64,000 nt of DNA from JACQZU01 sp041908165 (GTDB taxonomy: Bacteria > Acidobacteriota > Holophagae > Holophagales > Holophagaceae). The notes beneath the pieces are model-generated. The model was not told where the DNA came from and ran no database searches. It worked only from the letters and a program-made list of their open reading frames with translations. The position numbers and the translations under genes were made by a program. Below, piece after piece: positions 43,758 to 51,797 of this stretch (position 1 is the first letter of the stretch; every line of letters starts with the position of its first letter). Location of the stretch: NCBI GenBank assembly GCA_041908165.1, contig JAYRFV010000065.1:70974-134973 (forward strand). Reading direction: 5' to 3'.

Positions 43758-45347
43758 ATGGCCCGCGTGGACAAGCTGCTGGCAACCATCCATGCGAAGG
43801 GCGCACGGGCACTGCACCTCGAGCCCGGGCAGCAGCCCGCGCTGGAGCTGGCCAGCGGCGCCCACCACCCGCTCCTGCCCGACCCGACCCCTCCGCAGAT
43901 GGTGGAGATCCTGGCCATGGAGATCCTCCCCGACGAATCCCGGGAGGAGTTCCTGCGGGCGGGGGAGATCCGGTTCGGATACGGCAGTGGCGGCCTGGCC
44001 TATTTCGTGACCCTCAGCCGCGATGCCGCGGGGGTCCACCTGCTGGCCGAGCCCGGAGAGCCCATCCCCGCCCTTCCCGGCGGCCTGCCCGGGCCGGCCG
44101 CCGGCCTCGCCGAGATCCCCCCGCCCGCGCCAGCCCCGCCTGCGCCCCCCTTGCCTGTTCCGGTTCCGCCCGCCCCGGCCCCGGAGCCTCCGGCCAGGCC
44201 ATCCGAACCGCCCCTCCCGCCGAGGATCGACACCGACGGGCTGCCGCTGGCCGACCGCCTGTTCGCGGCCCTCCTCCGGCACCGCGGGTCGGACCTGCAC
44301 TGCAGCTCCTACGAGGTTCCCATCGCCCGGATCGACGGCGACCTGGTGGAACTCGAGGAATTCGACATGCTGGGCCCGAACCAGATGCTGGACCTCATGC
44401 GCAGCTTCGCCACCGAGGCCGCCTGGCGGACCTACGAAGCCACCCATGACGCGGATTTCGCCCACGCCTTCGAGGCGGGCAACTGCAGGTTCAGGGTCAA
44501 CTTCTTCCTCGACCGGGTGGGGCCCGGATTCGTCTGCCGGCAGATCCCGAGCGAGATTCCGGACCCGGACCGGCTCGGGCTGGCCGACCCGGTCCGGCGC
44601 CTGGCCCTGCTCTCCAAGGGCCTCGTGCTCGTGACCGGACCCACCGGCAGCGGCAAGTCCACCACCCTCGCGGCCATCCTCGACCTCGCCAACCAGCAGC
44701 GCGAGGAGCACATCCTCACCATCGAGGATCCGATCGAATTCGTCCACCCCCGCAAGCGCTGCCTGGTCAACCAGCGCGAGGTCGGCACCCACACCGAGAG
44801 CTTCAAGAAGGCCCTCCGCGCCGCCCTCCGCGAGGACCCGGACATCGTGCTGGTGGGCGAGATGCGCGACCTGGAGACGATCGCCATCGCCCTCGAGACG
44901 GCCATCACCGGGCACCTGGTGTTCGGCACCCTCCACACCAGCAGCGCCATCGGCACCATCGACCGCATCGTCGACCAGTTCCCGAGCGACCGCCAGCAGC
45001 AGATCCGCGTCATGCTCGCCGACTGCCTCAAGGCCGTGATCAGCCAGACCCTGCTCAAGCGGAAGCGGGGCGGCAGGATCGCGGCCATCGAGAGCCTCTT
45101 CATCACCCCCGCCATCGCCAACCTCATCCGGGAGGGCAAGAACTTCCAGATCCCCAGCGCCATGCAGACCGGACGGGCCTACGGCCAGCGGCTCATGAAC
45201 GACGCCCTCGTCGAGCTGATCCTGACGGACCAGGTCGAGGCGATGGAGTGCTACATGAAGTGCCCGGACAAGGAGAGCTTCATGCAGGCGGTGAAGCGGG
45301 CCAGCATCACCTTCGATCCCCGCGGGCAGGGCGAGACCGCCTTCTGA
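43758..45347 (+). CDS. PilT-like retraction ATPase with N-terminal extension
   Basis: 529 residues, about 180 longer than a standard PilT. The C-terminal 350 residues are a complete PilT/GspE-type hexameric ATPase: Walker A GPTGSGKST near 293-301, Asp box and Walker B-like VLVGEMRDLETIAIALETAITGHLVFGTLHT near 363, and arginine-finger region FPSDRQQQIR. The N-terminal part has a short degenerate domain (1-105), then a proline-rich linker of about 55 residues (PPPAPAPPAPPLPVPVPPAP). Type IV pilus retraction is the likely role, but no pil genes are near. The TGGAGC-ATG start is supported. The extension has no recognised family. Confidence 0.88.
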   Translation: MARVDKLLATIHAKGARALHLEPGQQPALELASGAHHPLLPDPTPPQMVEILAMEILPDESREEFLRAGEIRFGYGSGGLAYFVTLSRDAAGVHLLAEPGEPIPALPGGLPGPAAGLAEIPPPAPAPPAPPLPVPVPPAPAPEPPARPSEPPLPPRIDTDGLPLADRLFAALLRHRGSDLHCSSYEVPIARIDGDLVELEEFDMLGPNQMLDLMRSFATEAAWRTYEATHDADFAHAFEAGNCRFRVNFFLDRVGPGFVCRQIPSEIPDPDRLGLADPVRRLALLSKGLVLVTGPTGSGKSTTLAAILDLANQQREEHILTIEDPIEFVHPRKRCLVNQREVGTHTESFKKALRAALREDPDIVLVGEMRDLETIAIALETAITGHLVFGTLHTSSAIGTIDRIVDQFPSDRQQQIRVMLADCLKAVISQTLLKRKRGGRIAAIESLFITPAIANLIREGKNFQIPSAMQTGRAYGQRLMNDALVELILTDQVEAMECYMKCPDKESFMQAVKRASITFDPRGQGETAF

Positions 45348-45392
45348 TGCGGCCGGGGTCCCGGACTGCGCGCCCGGGTCGCCTTCAGCGGC

Positions 45393-46391
45393 TCAGGTGG
45401 TGCGGGCCAGGAGCACTTCGGGAATGTCGAGGAGCGTCTCCTTCGTGACCGGATCGCCGTGGAGTCCCGAGAGCAGGCCGGAGGCAGCCCTGCTGGCGCG
45501 GGCGGCCAGGTCTCGGGTCTCGGCCAGGGCGTCGTGGCGGGCCAGCAGGTCCTTCAGGGCCTGCTCCTCGGCCTCGGGGATGGGCACCTCCTCGCCCCGG
45601 TCCCAGATCTTCCGGATGAGCGGGCGGACATCCTCAGGGGCACGCTCCAGGAGGGTCAGCATGGGCAGCGTCAGCTTGCCCTCCCGAAGGTCGCTGAAGG
45701 CGGGCTTGCCGAGCTGGGCGCTGGTGGCCGTGTAGTCCAGCAGGTCGTCCACCAGCTGGAAGGCCCGGCCCACGTTGAGGCCGTACTCGCGGAGCCGGGC
45801 GCAGTCGGGCCCGGGCCAGCCGGCGAGGACGCCCCCGGTCTCCGTGCAGCCCCCGAACAGCAGGGCGGTCTTCCGCTCCTGGATGTCGAAGTAGTCCTCG
45901 CGCGAGGTGTCCATCTTGTAGAGGACGTCGTTCTGGATCAATTCCCCCTCGATCATCCGGCTGGTGACCTCGGCCAGGATCTCCATCATCCGCCACTGGC
46001 GGCCCTCGATGGCGCTAGCCATGGCGCGGATGTAGAGGAGGTCCCCGAACAGCACCGTGAGCGTGTTGCCCCAGAGGCGGTTGAGGGTCGGCATCCCGCG
46101 CCGCAGCTGGGCGTGGTCGATGACGTCGTCGTGCACCAGGGTGGCGGTGTGGATCAGCTCGAACACCGCCGCGAACCGGACGTCCGCCGCCTCCCCGCCG
46201 GATCCTGCGAACCGCGAGGCGAGCAGCACCAGGGCCGGGCGGAGCCGCTTCCCCTGCCCGCCGCGCACGTGCTCGGCGAGCTTCCGCGCCACCGCCACCT
46301 CGCTGTGGATGATGCGCTGAAGCTCCTGCTCGACGGCCTCCATCTTCGGCGCGATAGGGAGGAAGAAGCGGGCGAGGTCGACACGGGTCAT
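45393..46391 (-). CDS. Polyprenyl synthetase
   Basis: 332 residues. The first aspartate-rich motif LVHDDVIDHAQLRRGMPT is near residue 88, the second LVDDLLDYTATSAQLGKP near 214. It elongates farnesyl diphosphate to a long isoprenoid chain for quinones or undecaprenol (IspB-like, octaprenyl or similar). The chain length cannot be predicted from this. It is the last gene of the run udk-rhodanese-NUDIX-yajQ-synthase on the minus strand. Confidence 0.92.
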   Translation of the reverse strand: MTRVDLARFFLPIAPKMEAVEQELQRIIHSEVAVARKLAEHVRGGQGKRLRPALVLLASRFAGSGGEAADVRFAAVFELIHTATLVHDDVIDHAQLRRGMPTLNRLWGNTLTVLFGDLLYIRAMASAIEGRQWRMMEILAEVTSRMIEGELIQNDVLYKMDTSREDYFDIQERKTALLFGGCTETGGVLAGWPGPDCARLREYGLNVGRAFQLVDDLLDYTATSAQLGKPAFSDLREGKLTLPMLTLLERAPEDVRPLIRKIWDRGEEVPIPEAEEQALKDLLARHDALAETRDLAARASRAASGLLSGLHGDPVTKETLLDIPEVLLARTT

Positions 46392-46404
46392 GGAAGGTCA
46401 ATTC

Positions 46405-46434
46405 CACCATGAAGGTGCGGGGAACACGAAGGAA
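46405..46434. repeat. Degenerate triple-repeat element (element D)
   Basis: The bases CCACCATG, AAGGTGCG and AACACGAAG repeat the CTTGGTG/CTTCGTG-type units of element C in reverse orientation, but with more mismatches. It lies between yajQ and the polyprenyl synthetase gene, 14 bases before that start codon. Confidence 0.35.
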
Positions 46435-46467
46435 ACCGCGGGCGCCGGAGCCTTGCGCCCCACCCCC

Positions 46468-46971
46468 TCAGCCCCGGTAGTTGGTGAACTGCAGATCGAT
46501 GCCGAGCCGGTCCTGCTCCTTCCGGAACAGGGCCATGGCCTCCTGGAGGTCGTCCTTGTTCTTGCCGCTGACCCGCAGCTGGTCGCCCTGGATCGCCCCC
46601 TGGGCCTTGATCTTGCTGGTCTTGAGGGAGGCCACCAGGGATTTCGCCTTCTCCTGGGGGATGCCCTGCAGGATCTTGACCTCCTGGCGCACCGAGCCCT
46701 TGCTGGCGGGCTCCACCTTTCCGTACTCCATCGAGCGGATGCTCACCCCCCGCTTGTGCAGCTTGGACTGGAGCACGTCGATGACGGCCTTGAGCTTGAC
46801 CTCGTCGTCGCTGGTCAGCACCAGCTGCGCCTGGTCCTTCAGCTCGATCCTGGATACCGACCCCTTGAAGTCGTAGCGCTGGCCGATCTCCTTCATGGCC
46901 TGCTCGACGGCGTTCTTGACCTCGGCCATGTCGACCTTGGACACCACATCGAAGGAACATTCCGTGGCCAT
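46468..46971 (-). CDS. yajQ: YajQ-family cyclic-di-GMP/nucleotide-binding protein
   Basis: 167 residues, full-length. The family motifs are obvious: FDVVSKVDMAEVKNAVEQA at the start, RYDFKGS, IDVLQSKLHKRGVSIRSM, GSVRQEVKILQGIPQEKAKSLV and AIQGDQLRVSGKNKDDLQEAM with a C-terminal LQFTNYRG. YajQ proteins bind RNA/nucleotides, and some bind cyclic di-GMP to control virulence genes. GAGGAGG gives an excellent start. It lies in the minus-strand operon with NUDIX, rhodanese and udk. Confidence 0.96.
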   Translation of the reverse strand: MATECSFDVVSKVDMAEVKNAVEQAMKEIGQRYDFKGSVSRIELKDQAQLVLTSDDEVKLKAVIDVLQSKLHKRGVSIRSMEYGKVEPASKGSVRQEVKILQGIPQEKAKSLVASLKTSKIKAQGAIQGDQLRVSGKNKDDLQEAMALFRKEQDRLGIDLQFTNYRG

Positions 46972-46996
46972 GCCGCCTCCTCGTCTCCCGACCAGA

Positions 46997-47608
46997 CTAC
47001 CCCGGGAGGGCCCAGCTCCGCTTCAGGTCCTCCCAGCCCTCCCAGAGGAACAGCCGCAGGAAGGCGGTGAGCACCAGGGTGTGGGACACCCCCCCGGTGC
47101 GCAGCAGGGCCTCCCACTCGTCCCACGCGCAGGTCCAGAGACGCAGCTCCTCGGCATGGTCCAGCCGCAACGGTCCTCGGGGCCGGCAGCCCAGCGCCAG
47201 GAAGCTGTGGCAGCGGTTGTTCTGGGTGGCCGGGTTGGGGCTGCAGTGGCCGAGCTCGATCCATCGGTCCGCTTCGTGTCCGGTCTCCTCCCGCAGTTCC
47301 CGCCGGGCGCTGTCCAGCGGCGCCTCCCCGGGATCGCAGCAGCCGCCGGGGATCTCGAGGGTGGCCGCCTCGATGCCGTGGCGGAACTGTTCCACGACCA
47401 GCAGCTCGCCGACGGGCGTGAAGGCCACCACGTTGACCCAGTCCGGCCCCTCCAGCCGGACAAAGGCGTGCTCGTGGTCCGTGTGGGGGGAACGCCGCCG
47501 CGAAAGCGTCTGCCGGAACACCGGACCTTCCGAACGGGTGGTCACCTCGCCCTGGATCCAGGCGCGGCCGGGATCGAAGCCGGGTGAGTGGGTCGCGAGC
47601 AGCCGCAT
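46997..47608 (-). CDS. NUDIX hydrolase
   Basis: 203 residues with a complete Nudix box, GGCCDPGEAPLDSARRELREETGHEAD, matching G-x5-E-x7-REUxEExGU. The upstream sequence VAFTPVGELLVVEQFRHGIEAATLEIPGG is the ADP-ribose pyrophosphatase type. It probably hydrolyses ADP-ribose or related nucleoside diphosphate sugars. It is eight bases downstream of the rhodanese gene and 25 bases before yajQ. Confidence 0.9.
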   Translation of the reverse strand: MRLLATHSPGFDPGRAWIQGEVTTRSEGPVFRQTLSRRRSPHTDHEHAFVRLEGPDWVNVVAFTPVGELLVVEQFRHGIEAATLEIPGGCCDPGEAPLDSARRELREETGHEADRWIELGHCSPNPATQNNRCHSFLALGCRPRGPLRLDHAEELRLWTCAWDEWEALLRTGGVSHTLVLTAFLRLFLWEGWEDLKRSWALPG

Positions 47609-47616
47609 GCTGGCGG

Positions 47617-47934
47617 TCAGTAGGTCGGGATCGAAGGATCGATCCGGCTGTAGGCGGCGATGCCCCCCGCGAGGTGGGCCACCTGGGCGAACCCGGCCTG
47701 CTGCAGGAAGCGCAGCGCCATGAAGCTGCGCGACCCGTGGTGGCAGTAGACGGCCACCGGCCGTGCCCGGTCCAGCTCGAAGAGCCGCGCCGGGAGCTGG
47801 TCCAGGGGGATCAGGATGGACCTCGGGAGGGCAGCGGCGCGGTGCTCGGCAGGCTGCCGCACGTCCAGGATCTGGACCTCCTCCGGCAGGTCCCGGAACC
47901 GCTCGGGACTCAGGTTGGGGCCATCAGCGAACAT
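47617..47934 (-). CDS. Single-domain rhodanese sulfurtransferase
   Basis: 105 residues. The active-site loop VYCHHGSRS has the catalytic cysteine at about 69 and is preceded by LDVRQPAEHR and followed by LAGGIAAY. It transfers sulfane sulfur, likely GlpE/PspE-like. It lies between udk and NUDIX. Confidence 0.92.
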   Translation of the reverse strand: MFADGPNLSPERFRDLPEEVQILDVRQPAEHRAAALPRSILIPLDQLPARLFELDRARPVAVYCHHGSRSFMALRFLQQAGFAQVAHLAGGIAAYSRIDPSIPTY

Positions 47935-47979
47935 CGCAGCTCCGGAGGACGAGGGGCGGCCGGGCGGCGGCCAGCCCGC

Positions 47980-48624
47980 TCAATGGACCGGCTCCCGCTT
48001 GAGCCGGCCGAGGACGTGGTGGGTGAGCATCTCCAGGGCGCGCTTGTTCTCCACGCCGGTGGGGACGATGAGGTCGGCCCAGCGCTTGCTCGGCTCGACG
48101 AATTCCAGGTGCATCGGGCGGACCGACTCCAGGTACTGGTCGACCACGCTGTCCAGGCTGCGGCCGCGCTCCTTCATGTCGCGCTGGATCCGGCGCAGGA
48201 TGCGGACGTCGGCGTCGGTGTCCACGAACACCTTGAGGTCGAGCTGCTCGCGCAGTTCGGGAAGCGCGAAGAGCAGGAGCCCCTCGAGCATCACCACCTG
48301 GCTCGGGGCCACCGGTTCCGACCACCCCGTCCGGTCGCTGCAGGTGAAGTCGTAGACCGGCTTGCGGATGCTTTCGCCGCGCCGGAGGGCGCCCAGGTGC
48401 AGGGCCATCAGTTCCAGGTCGAAGGCGTTGGGGTGGTCCCAGTTGATGGGGGCCTCCCCGAACCGCGCCTTCACCCGCTCGAGGGGCGCGTAGTAGGCGT
48501 CCATGTCGAGCATGAGGACGTCGGCCCCCGCGCGCCGGATCCGCCTGCGGAGTTCGTGGGCGATGGAGGTCTTGCCGCTTCCCGAGCCGCCCACGATGCC
48601 CACGAGCCAGGGTCGATCCTGCAT
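47980..48624 (-). CDS. udk: Uridine kinase
   Basis: 214 residues. The Walker A is GIVGGSGSGKTSIAHELR near residue 10, with MDAYYAPLERVK, NWDHPNAFDLE and YDFTCSDRTG as nucleoside-binding elements, and the RRIQRDMKERGRSLDSVVDQYL lid. It phosphorylates uridine/cytidine in salvage. The start MQDRPWLV has a perfect GGAGGA five bases upstream; the longer frame from 48636 is less favoured. First gene of the minus-strand run. Confidence 0.94.
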   Translation of the reverse strand: MQDRPWLVGIVGGSGSGKTSIAHELRRRIRRAGADVLMLDMDAYYAPLERVKARFGEAPINWDHPNAFDLELMALHLGALRRGESIRKPVYDFTCSDRTGWSEPVAPSQVVMLEGLLLFALPELREQLDLKVFVDTDADVRILRRIQRDMKERGRSLDSVVDQYLESVRPMHLEFVEPSKRWADLIVPTGVENKRALEMLTHHVLGRLKREPVH

Positions 48625-48705
48625 GCCGTCCTCCATGGATCCAGGATCGCACAGCCCCGGTGGGCCCTACACCGCGCTCCGCCTGCGGTGGTATCTTTTT
48701 CCCCG

Positions 48706-49326
48706 ATGCTCCGACCCTCCCCGGCTGCCCCTCTGGTCCTGGCCCTCCTCCTGGGCTGCTCGACCGAGGATCCGCGGCTGCCCAAGCAGATCTACGAGGA
48801 GGCCTTCCGCCTCAACCAGCAGGGCAAGATGGTCGAGGCCAAGTCGCTCATGGAGCAGCTGGTCCAGCGCTTCCCCGACAGCCCGTCCGCCCAGCAGGCC
48901 CGCAAGGACCTGCTCAGCATCGAGACCATGATCGCCCGTGACATCTCCGAACGGCAGCGGGAGGTGCGGGTGGTCATGAAGCGGACCCTCGACGCCCTGA
49001 GCCGCTACCGGACCAAGAAGGGCGAATACCCGGTCTCCCTCCGGGAACTGGTTCCTGAATACCTCGAGAAGACGCCCGAGACGCCCTGGGGGCATCCCTT
49101 CTTCTACCGGGCCTTCGTCAACCAGCCGATCGAGGACGTCAAGGACCGCCGGGGCACCCTCACGCAGAAGTTCAACACCAAGCTGGACCGGTACTACATG
49201 GCCTGCCTGGGCACGGACCTGGCGCCGGGGGGCAAGGGCATGGGGGTCGACATCCTCGTGATCGACGGCGAACCCTTCGACGACAAGGCGTTCCCGCCCA
49301 TCCCGACGCCCCAGCCCGTGCGCTGA
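48706..49326 (+). CDS. Lipoprotein with helical repeat and GspG-like domain
   Basis: 206 residues. A short lipoprotein signal ends LALLLGC (cysteine near 20). Residues 25-70 have TPR-like helices (IYEEAFRLNQQGKMVEAKSLMEQLVQRFPDSPSAQQA). The C-terminal half (about 85-190) resembles the pseudopilin C-domain: RYRTKKGEYPVSLRELVPEYLEKTPETPWGHPFFYR, a pattern like the GspG Y-P-x-L-x-x-L and P-W-G-x-P-Y motif. The N-terminal methylation helix of a true pseudopilin is absent. The role is not known; it may assist secretion or a pilus assembly. TATCTT at 48692 lies just before the ATG. Confidence 0.65.
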   Translation: MLRPSPAAPLVLALLLGCSTEDPRLPKQIYEEAFRLNQQGKMVEAKSLMEQLVQRFPDSPSAQQARKDLLSIETMIARDISERQREVRVVMKRTLDALSRYRTKKGEYPVSLRELVPEYLEKTPETPWGHPFFYRAFVNQPIEDVKDRRGTLTQKFNTKLDRYYMACLGTDLAPGGKGMGVDILVIDGEPFDDKAFPPIPTPQPVR

Positions 49327-49332
49327 GCGCCG

Positions 49333-50526
49333 TCACAGGACCCGGAGCCAGAGACCCTTGAGGTAGAAGCCCTCCGGGTGGTTCAGTGCGTAGGGATGGT
49401 CCGGCGGCTGCCCGAGGTGGGCCAGCACCTGGGCCTCGCGGCCGGCCTCCAGGAGGGCGGTCCAGACCGCCTCCTGGAAGCGCCCCCGGTCGAGGTGCTG
49501 GCTGCAGGAGAAGCACCACAGCAGGCCGCCCTCGGCGGTGGCACGCGCGCCCAGACGGAACAAGTCCTTGTAGGCCTTGAAGGCAGGTTCCACGTCCTTG
49601 CGCTGCTTGGCGAAGGCCGGCGGGTCGACCACCACCCGGTCGTAGGACGCTGGGGGAACCTCCCGCAGCAGGTCGAAGGCGTCTCCCTCCAGCCGCAGGT
49701 GGGCGGCCGGGTCCAGGCCGTTGGCGGCCCAGTCCGCCTCCGCGTGGTCGAGGGCGGCGGCGGAGATGTCCAGGGTGGCGACCTCCCGGGCACCCCCCAG
49801 CCCGGCGTGCACGCTGAAAGCCCCGGTGTAGCCGAAGGCGTTCAGGACCCGGCAGCCCTGGGCGACCCTGCCCAGCGTCCCGCGGTGCTCCCGCTGGTCC
49901 AGGAAGAAGCCGGTCTTCTGGCCTTTGAGCAGATCGACCCGAAGCTGGGCCCGGCCCTCCCGGATCGTCACCGGCCCCCCCAGCGAGCCCTTGAGGATCC
50001 GGTTCACGATCGGCAGGCCCTCCTCCTTCCGCCCGGCCTGGCTGCGCTCGACGAAGGCTGCCGCTCCTTGGCCTCGGCCGAGCCGTTCCAGTTCGGGCCA
50101 CCACGCCTCGCGCAGCGCCTCCAGCCCCGCGGTGCCGACCTGCACCACCAGCGCCGGCCCGTAGCGGTCCACCACCAGCCCCGGCAGTCCGTCGGCCTCG
50201 CCGAACACCCAGCGGCTGCCGGACTCGTCGCCATCCAGGCCCAGCAGCTGCCGGAGCCCCAGCGCCCGTTGGAATCGGCCGCGGAAAAAGGCCGCGTCCA
50301 GGGGCCGGTCCTCGAAGGCGAAGATGCGCGCGGCCAGGGTCTGCCCCGGGCTGGCCGTGGCCACCGCGAAGACGTTCCCGGAGGCATCGGCGACCCGCAC
50401 CAGGCACGCTTCCGGCAGGTCCGCCAACGCCCCGGAAAAAACCCAGGGATGCCGCTTGGAGAGCAGGTTCTCCTTGCCGGGCCGAAGCCGGACGACGGGA
50501 TAGGGCCAAGCGGGGGTCGCTTCCAT
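49333..50526 (-). CDS. rlmI: 23S rRNA (cytosine1962-C5)-methyltransferase-like enzyme
   Basis: 397 residues. An N-terminal PUA domain (KRHPWVFSGALADLPEA) precedes an SAM-dependent methyltransferase domain: VLNAFGYTGAFSVHAGLGGAREVATLDIS, the AdoMet-binding strand, and VVDPPAFAKQRKDVEPAFKAYKDLF with the catalytic-motif prolines, LLWCFSCSQHLDRG. This is the RlmI/RlmK-C family that makes m5C1962 in 23S rRNA. It ends six bases from the end of the convergent lipoprotein gene. Confidence 0.9.
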   Translation of the reverse strand: MEATPAWPYPVVRLRPGKENLLSKRHPWVFSGALADLPEACLVRVADASGNVFAVATASPGQTLAARIFAFEDRPLDAAFFRGRFQRALGLRQLLGLDGDESGSRWVFGEADGLPGLVVDRYGPALVVQVGTAGLEALREAWWPELERLGRGQGAAAFVERSQAGRKEEGLPIVNRILKGSLGGPVTIREGRAQLRVDLLKGQKTGFFLDQREHRGTLGRVAQGCRVLNAFGYTGAFSVHAGLGGAREVATLDISAAALDHAEADWAANGLDPAAHLRLEGDAFDLLREVPPASYDRVVVDPPAFAKQRKDVEPAFKAYKDLFRLGARATAEGGLLWCFSCSQHLDRGRFQEAVWTALLEAGREAQVLAHLGQPPDHPYALNHPEGFYLKGLWLRVL

Positions 50527-50559
50527 TCTTCCAGCCTAACCTTCTGGCACACTCCTGGG

Positions 50560-51699
50560 ATGCGCCTCCTGCTCGCCCTCCTGCTGTCTCTCGCGGCCCT
50601 GGCCGCGGAGCCCGGTCCGGTGGTCCTGCTGAGCTTCGACGGTCTGTCCGCCGGTCATTTCACGCCCACCCTGATGCCCCGCGTCTGGAAACTCGGCGAG
50701 CAGGGCTGGCGGGGCGTCGGCATCCCGCCCTTCCCTTCCACCACCTTCAACGGCCACGCCAGCCTCGCCACCGGCTGCTGGCCCGGCCACCACGGCATCG
50801 TCGCCAACGCCTACATCGACCCCCGGCGCGGCCACGTCAGCTACACCGGCACTGCCGACCAGTTCCTGCGCGAACCGCTGTGGGTGGCGACCACCCGCGC
50901 CGGCCTGCGCACGGCGGTCTACCACTGGGTGGGGGGCAATGGCCCCTGGGAAGGCGTCACACCCTGGCGTCTGGAGCCCTTCGTGCCCGACGTCGACGAC
51001 CAGGACGCCCTCGCCTTCACCGACCGCGCCTTGGCCGACGGGGCGAAGCTGGTGATGGCCTACCTGTCGGGCATCGACAGCGAAGGCCACACCGGCAGCC
51101 CGGTGGGCTCCCACGTGAAGGCCAAGCTGGCGGCCACCGATGCCCTCCTGGGCCCCTGGCTGGAACGGCTCCGGGAGAAATGGCCCGGAATCCGCGTGGT
51201 GCTGACCGCCGACCACGGCATGGCGGCAATGCAGAAGCAGGTCAATCTCCACGACCTCCTGGATCCGCTTCCGGTCACGGTGGTGGCCCATGGCGGCAGC
51301 GCCTACATCTACCTGAAGGACCGCGAGCCCGTGGCGGAAGTGGTCCGGCGGATCCGCCGGGCGGGATTGAAGGCCTGGTCCCGCGAGGAACTTCCGGTGG
51401 AGATGCGGCTGCTCGACAACCCGAGGGTCGGCCACGTGGTGGCGCTCGCCCCTATGGGCACCTGGCTGGCGCAGAGCCGCAGTCCGGAAGGCCAGGAGGC
51501 CGAGCGGGCCGGCCGCGCCGGCGCCCACGGCTACCTGGGCTCGGATCCCGAAATGAAGACCTTGCTGCTGGTGCTCGGCGCCGGCCGGGGCAATCTGGGG
51601 GAAATCCCGCTCTGGGACCTCGCGCCCACCATCGCAGCCTGGCTCAAGGTCTCCTGGGCGCTGCCGCCGGATGGAAAGCCGATTGCAGTGCTTCCCTGA
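50560..51699 (+). CDS. Ectonucleotide pyrophosphatase/alkaline phosphatase family protein
   Basis: 379 residues with a signal peptide (1-16). The metal-binding and nucleophile motifs of the alkaline phosphatase superfamily are clear: LLSFDGLSAGHF (D27), PSTTFNGHASLATG with nucleophile about T62, MAYLSGIDSEGHTGSP, VVLTADHGMAAM and GAHGYLGSD. The pattern is NPP-like: two zinc ions hydrolyse phosphodiester bonds in nucleotides or lipids. Secreted to the periplasm. The short upstream gap (33 bases) is shared with rlmI. Confidence 0.92.
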   Translation: MRLLLALLLSLAALAAEPGPVVLLSFDGLSAGHFTPTLMPRVWKLGEQGWRGVGIPPFPSTTFNGHASLATGCWPGHHGIVANAYIDPRRGHVSYTGTADQFLREPLWVATTRAGLRTAVYHWVGGNGPWEGVTPWRLEPFVPDVDDQDALAFTDRALADGAKLVMAYLSGIDSEGHTGSPVGSHVKAKLAATDALLGPWLERLREKWPGIRVVLTADHGMAAMQKQVNLHDLLDPLPVTVVAHGGSAYIYLKDREPVAEVVRRIRRAGLKAWSREELPVEMRLLDNPRVGHVVALAPMGTWLAQSRSPEGQEAERAGRAGAHGYLGSDPEMKTLLLVLGAGRGNLGEIPLWDLAPTIAAWLKVSWALPPDGKPIAVLP

Positions 51700-51797
51700 G
51701 CCCGGGCCGGCACCCAAGGGGAAACCGGACGACCGGCCGTCAATTATTGAGTGGAAGGTCCTCTGGCCGATGGTAGACAGTAGCTGAATCCGCTCCC

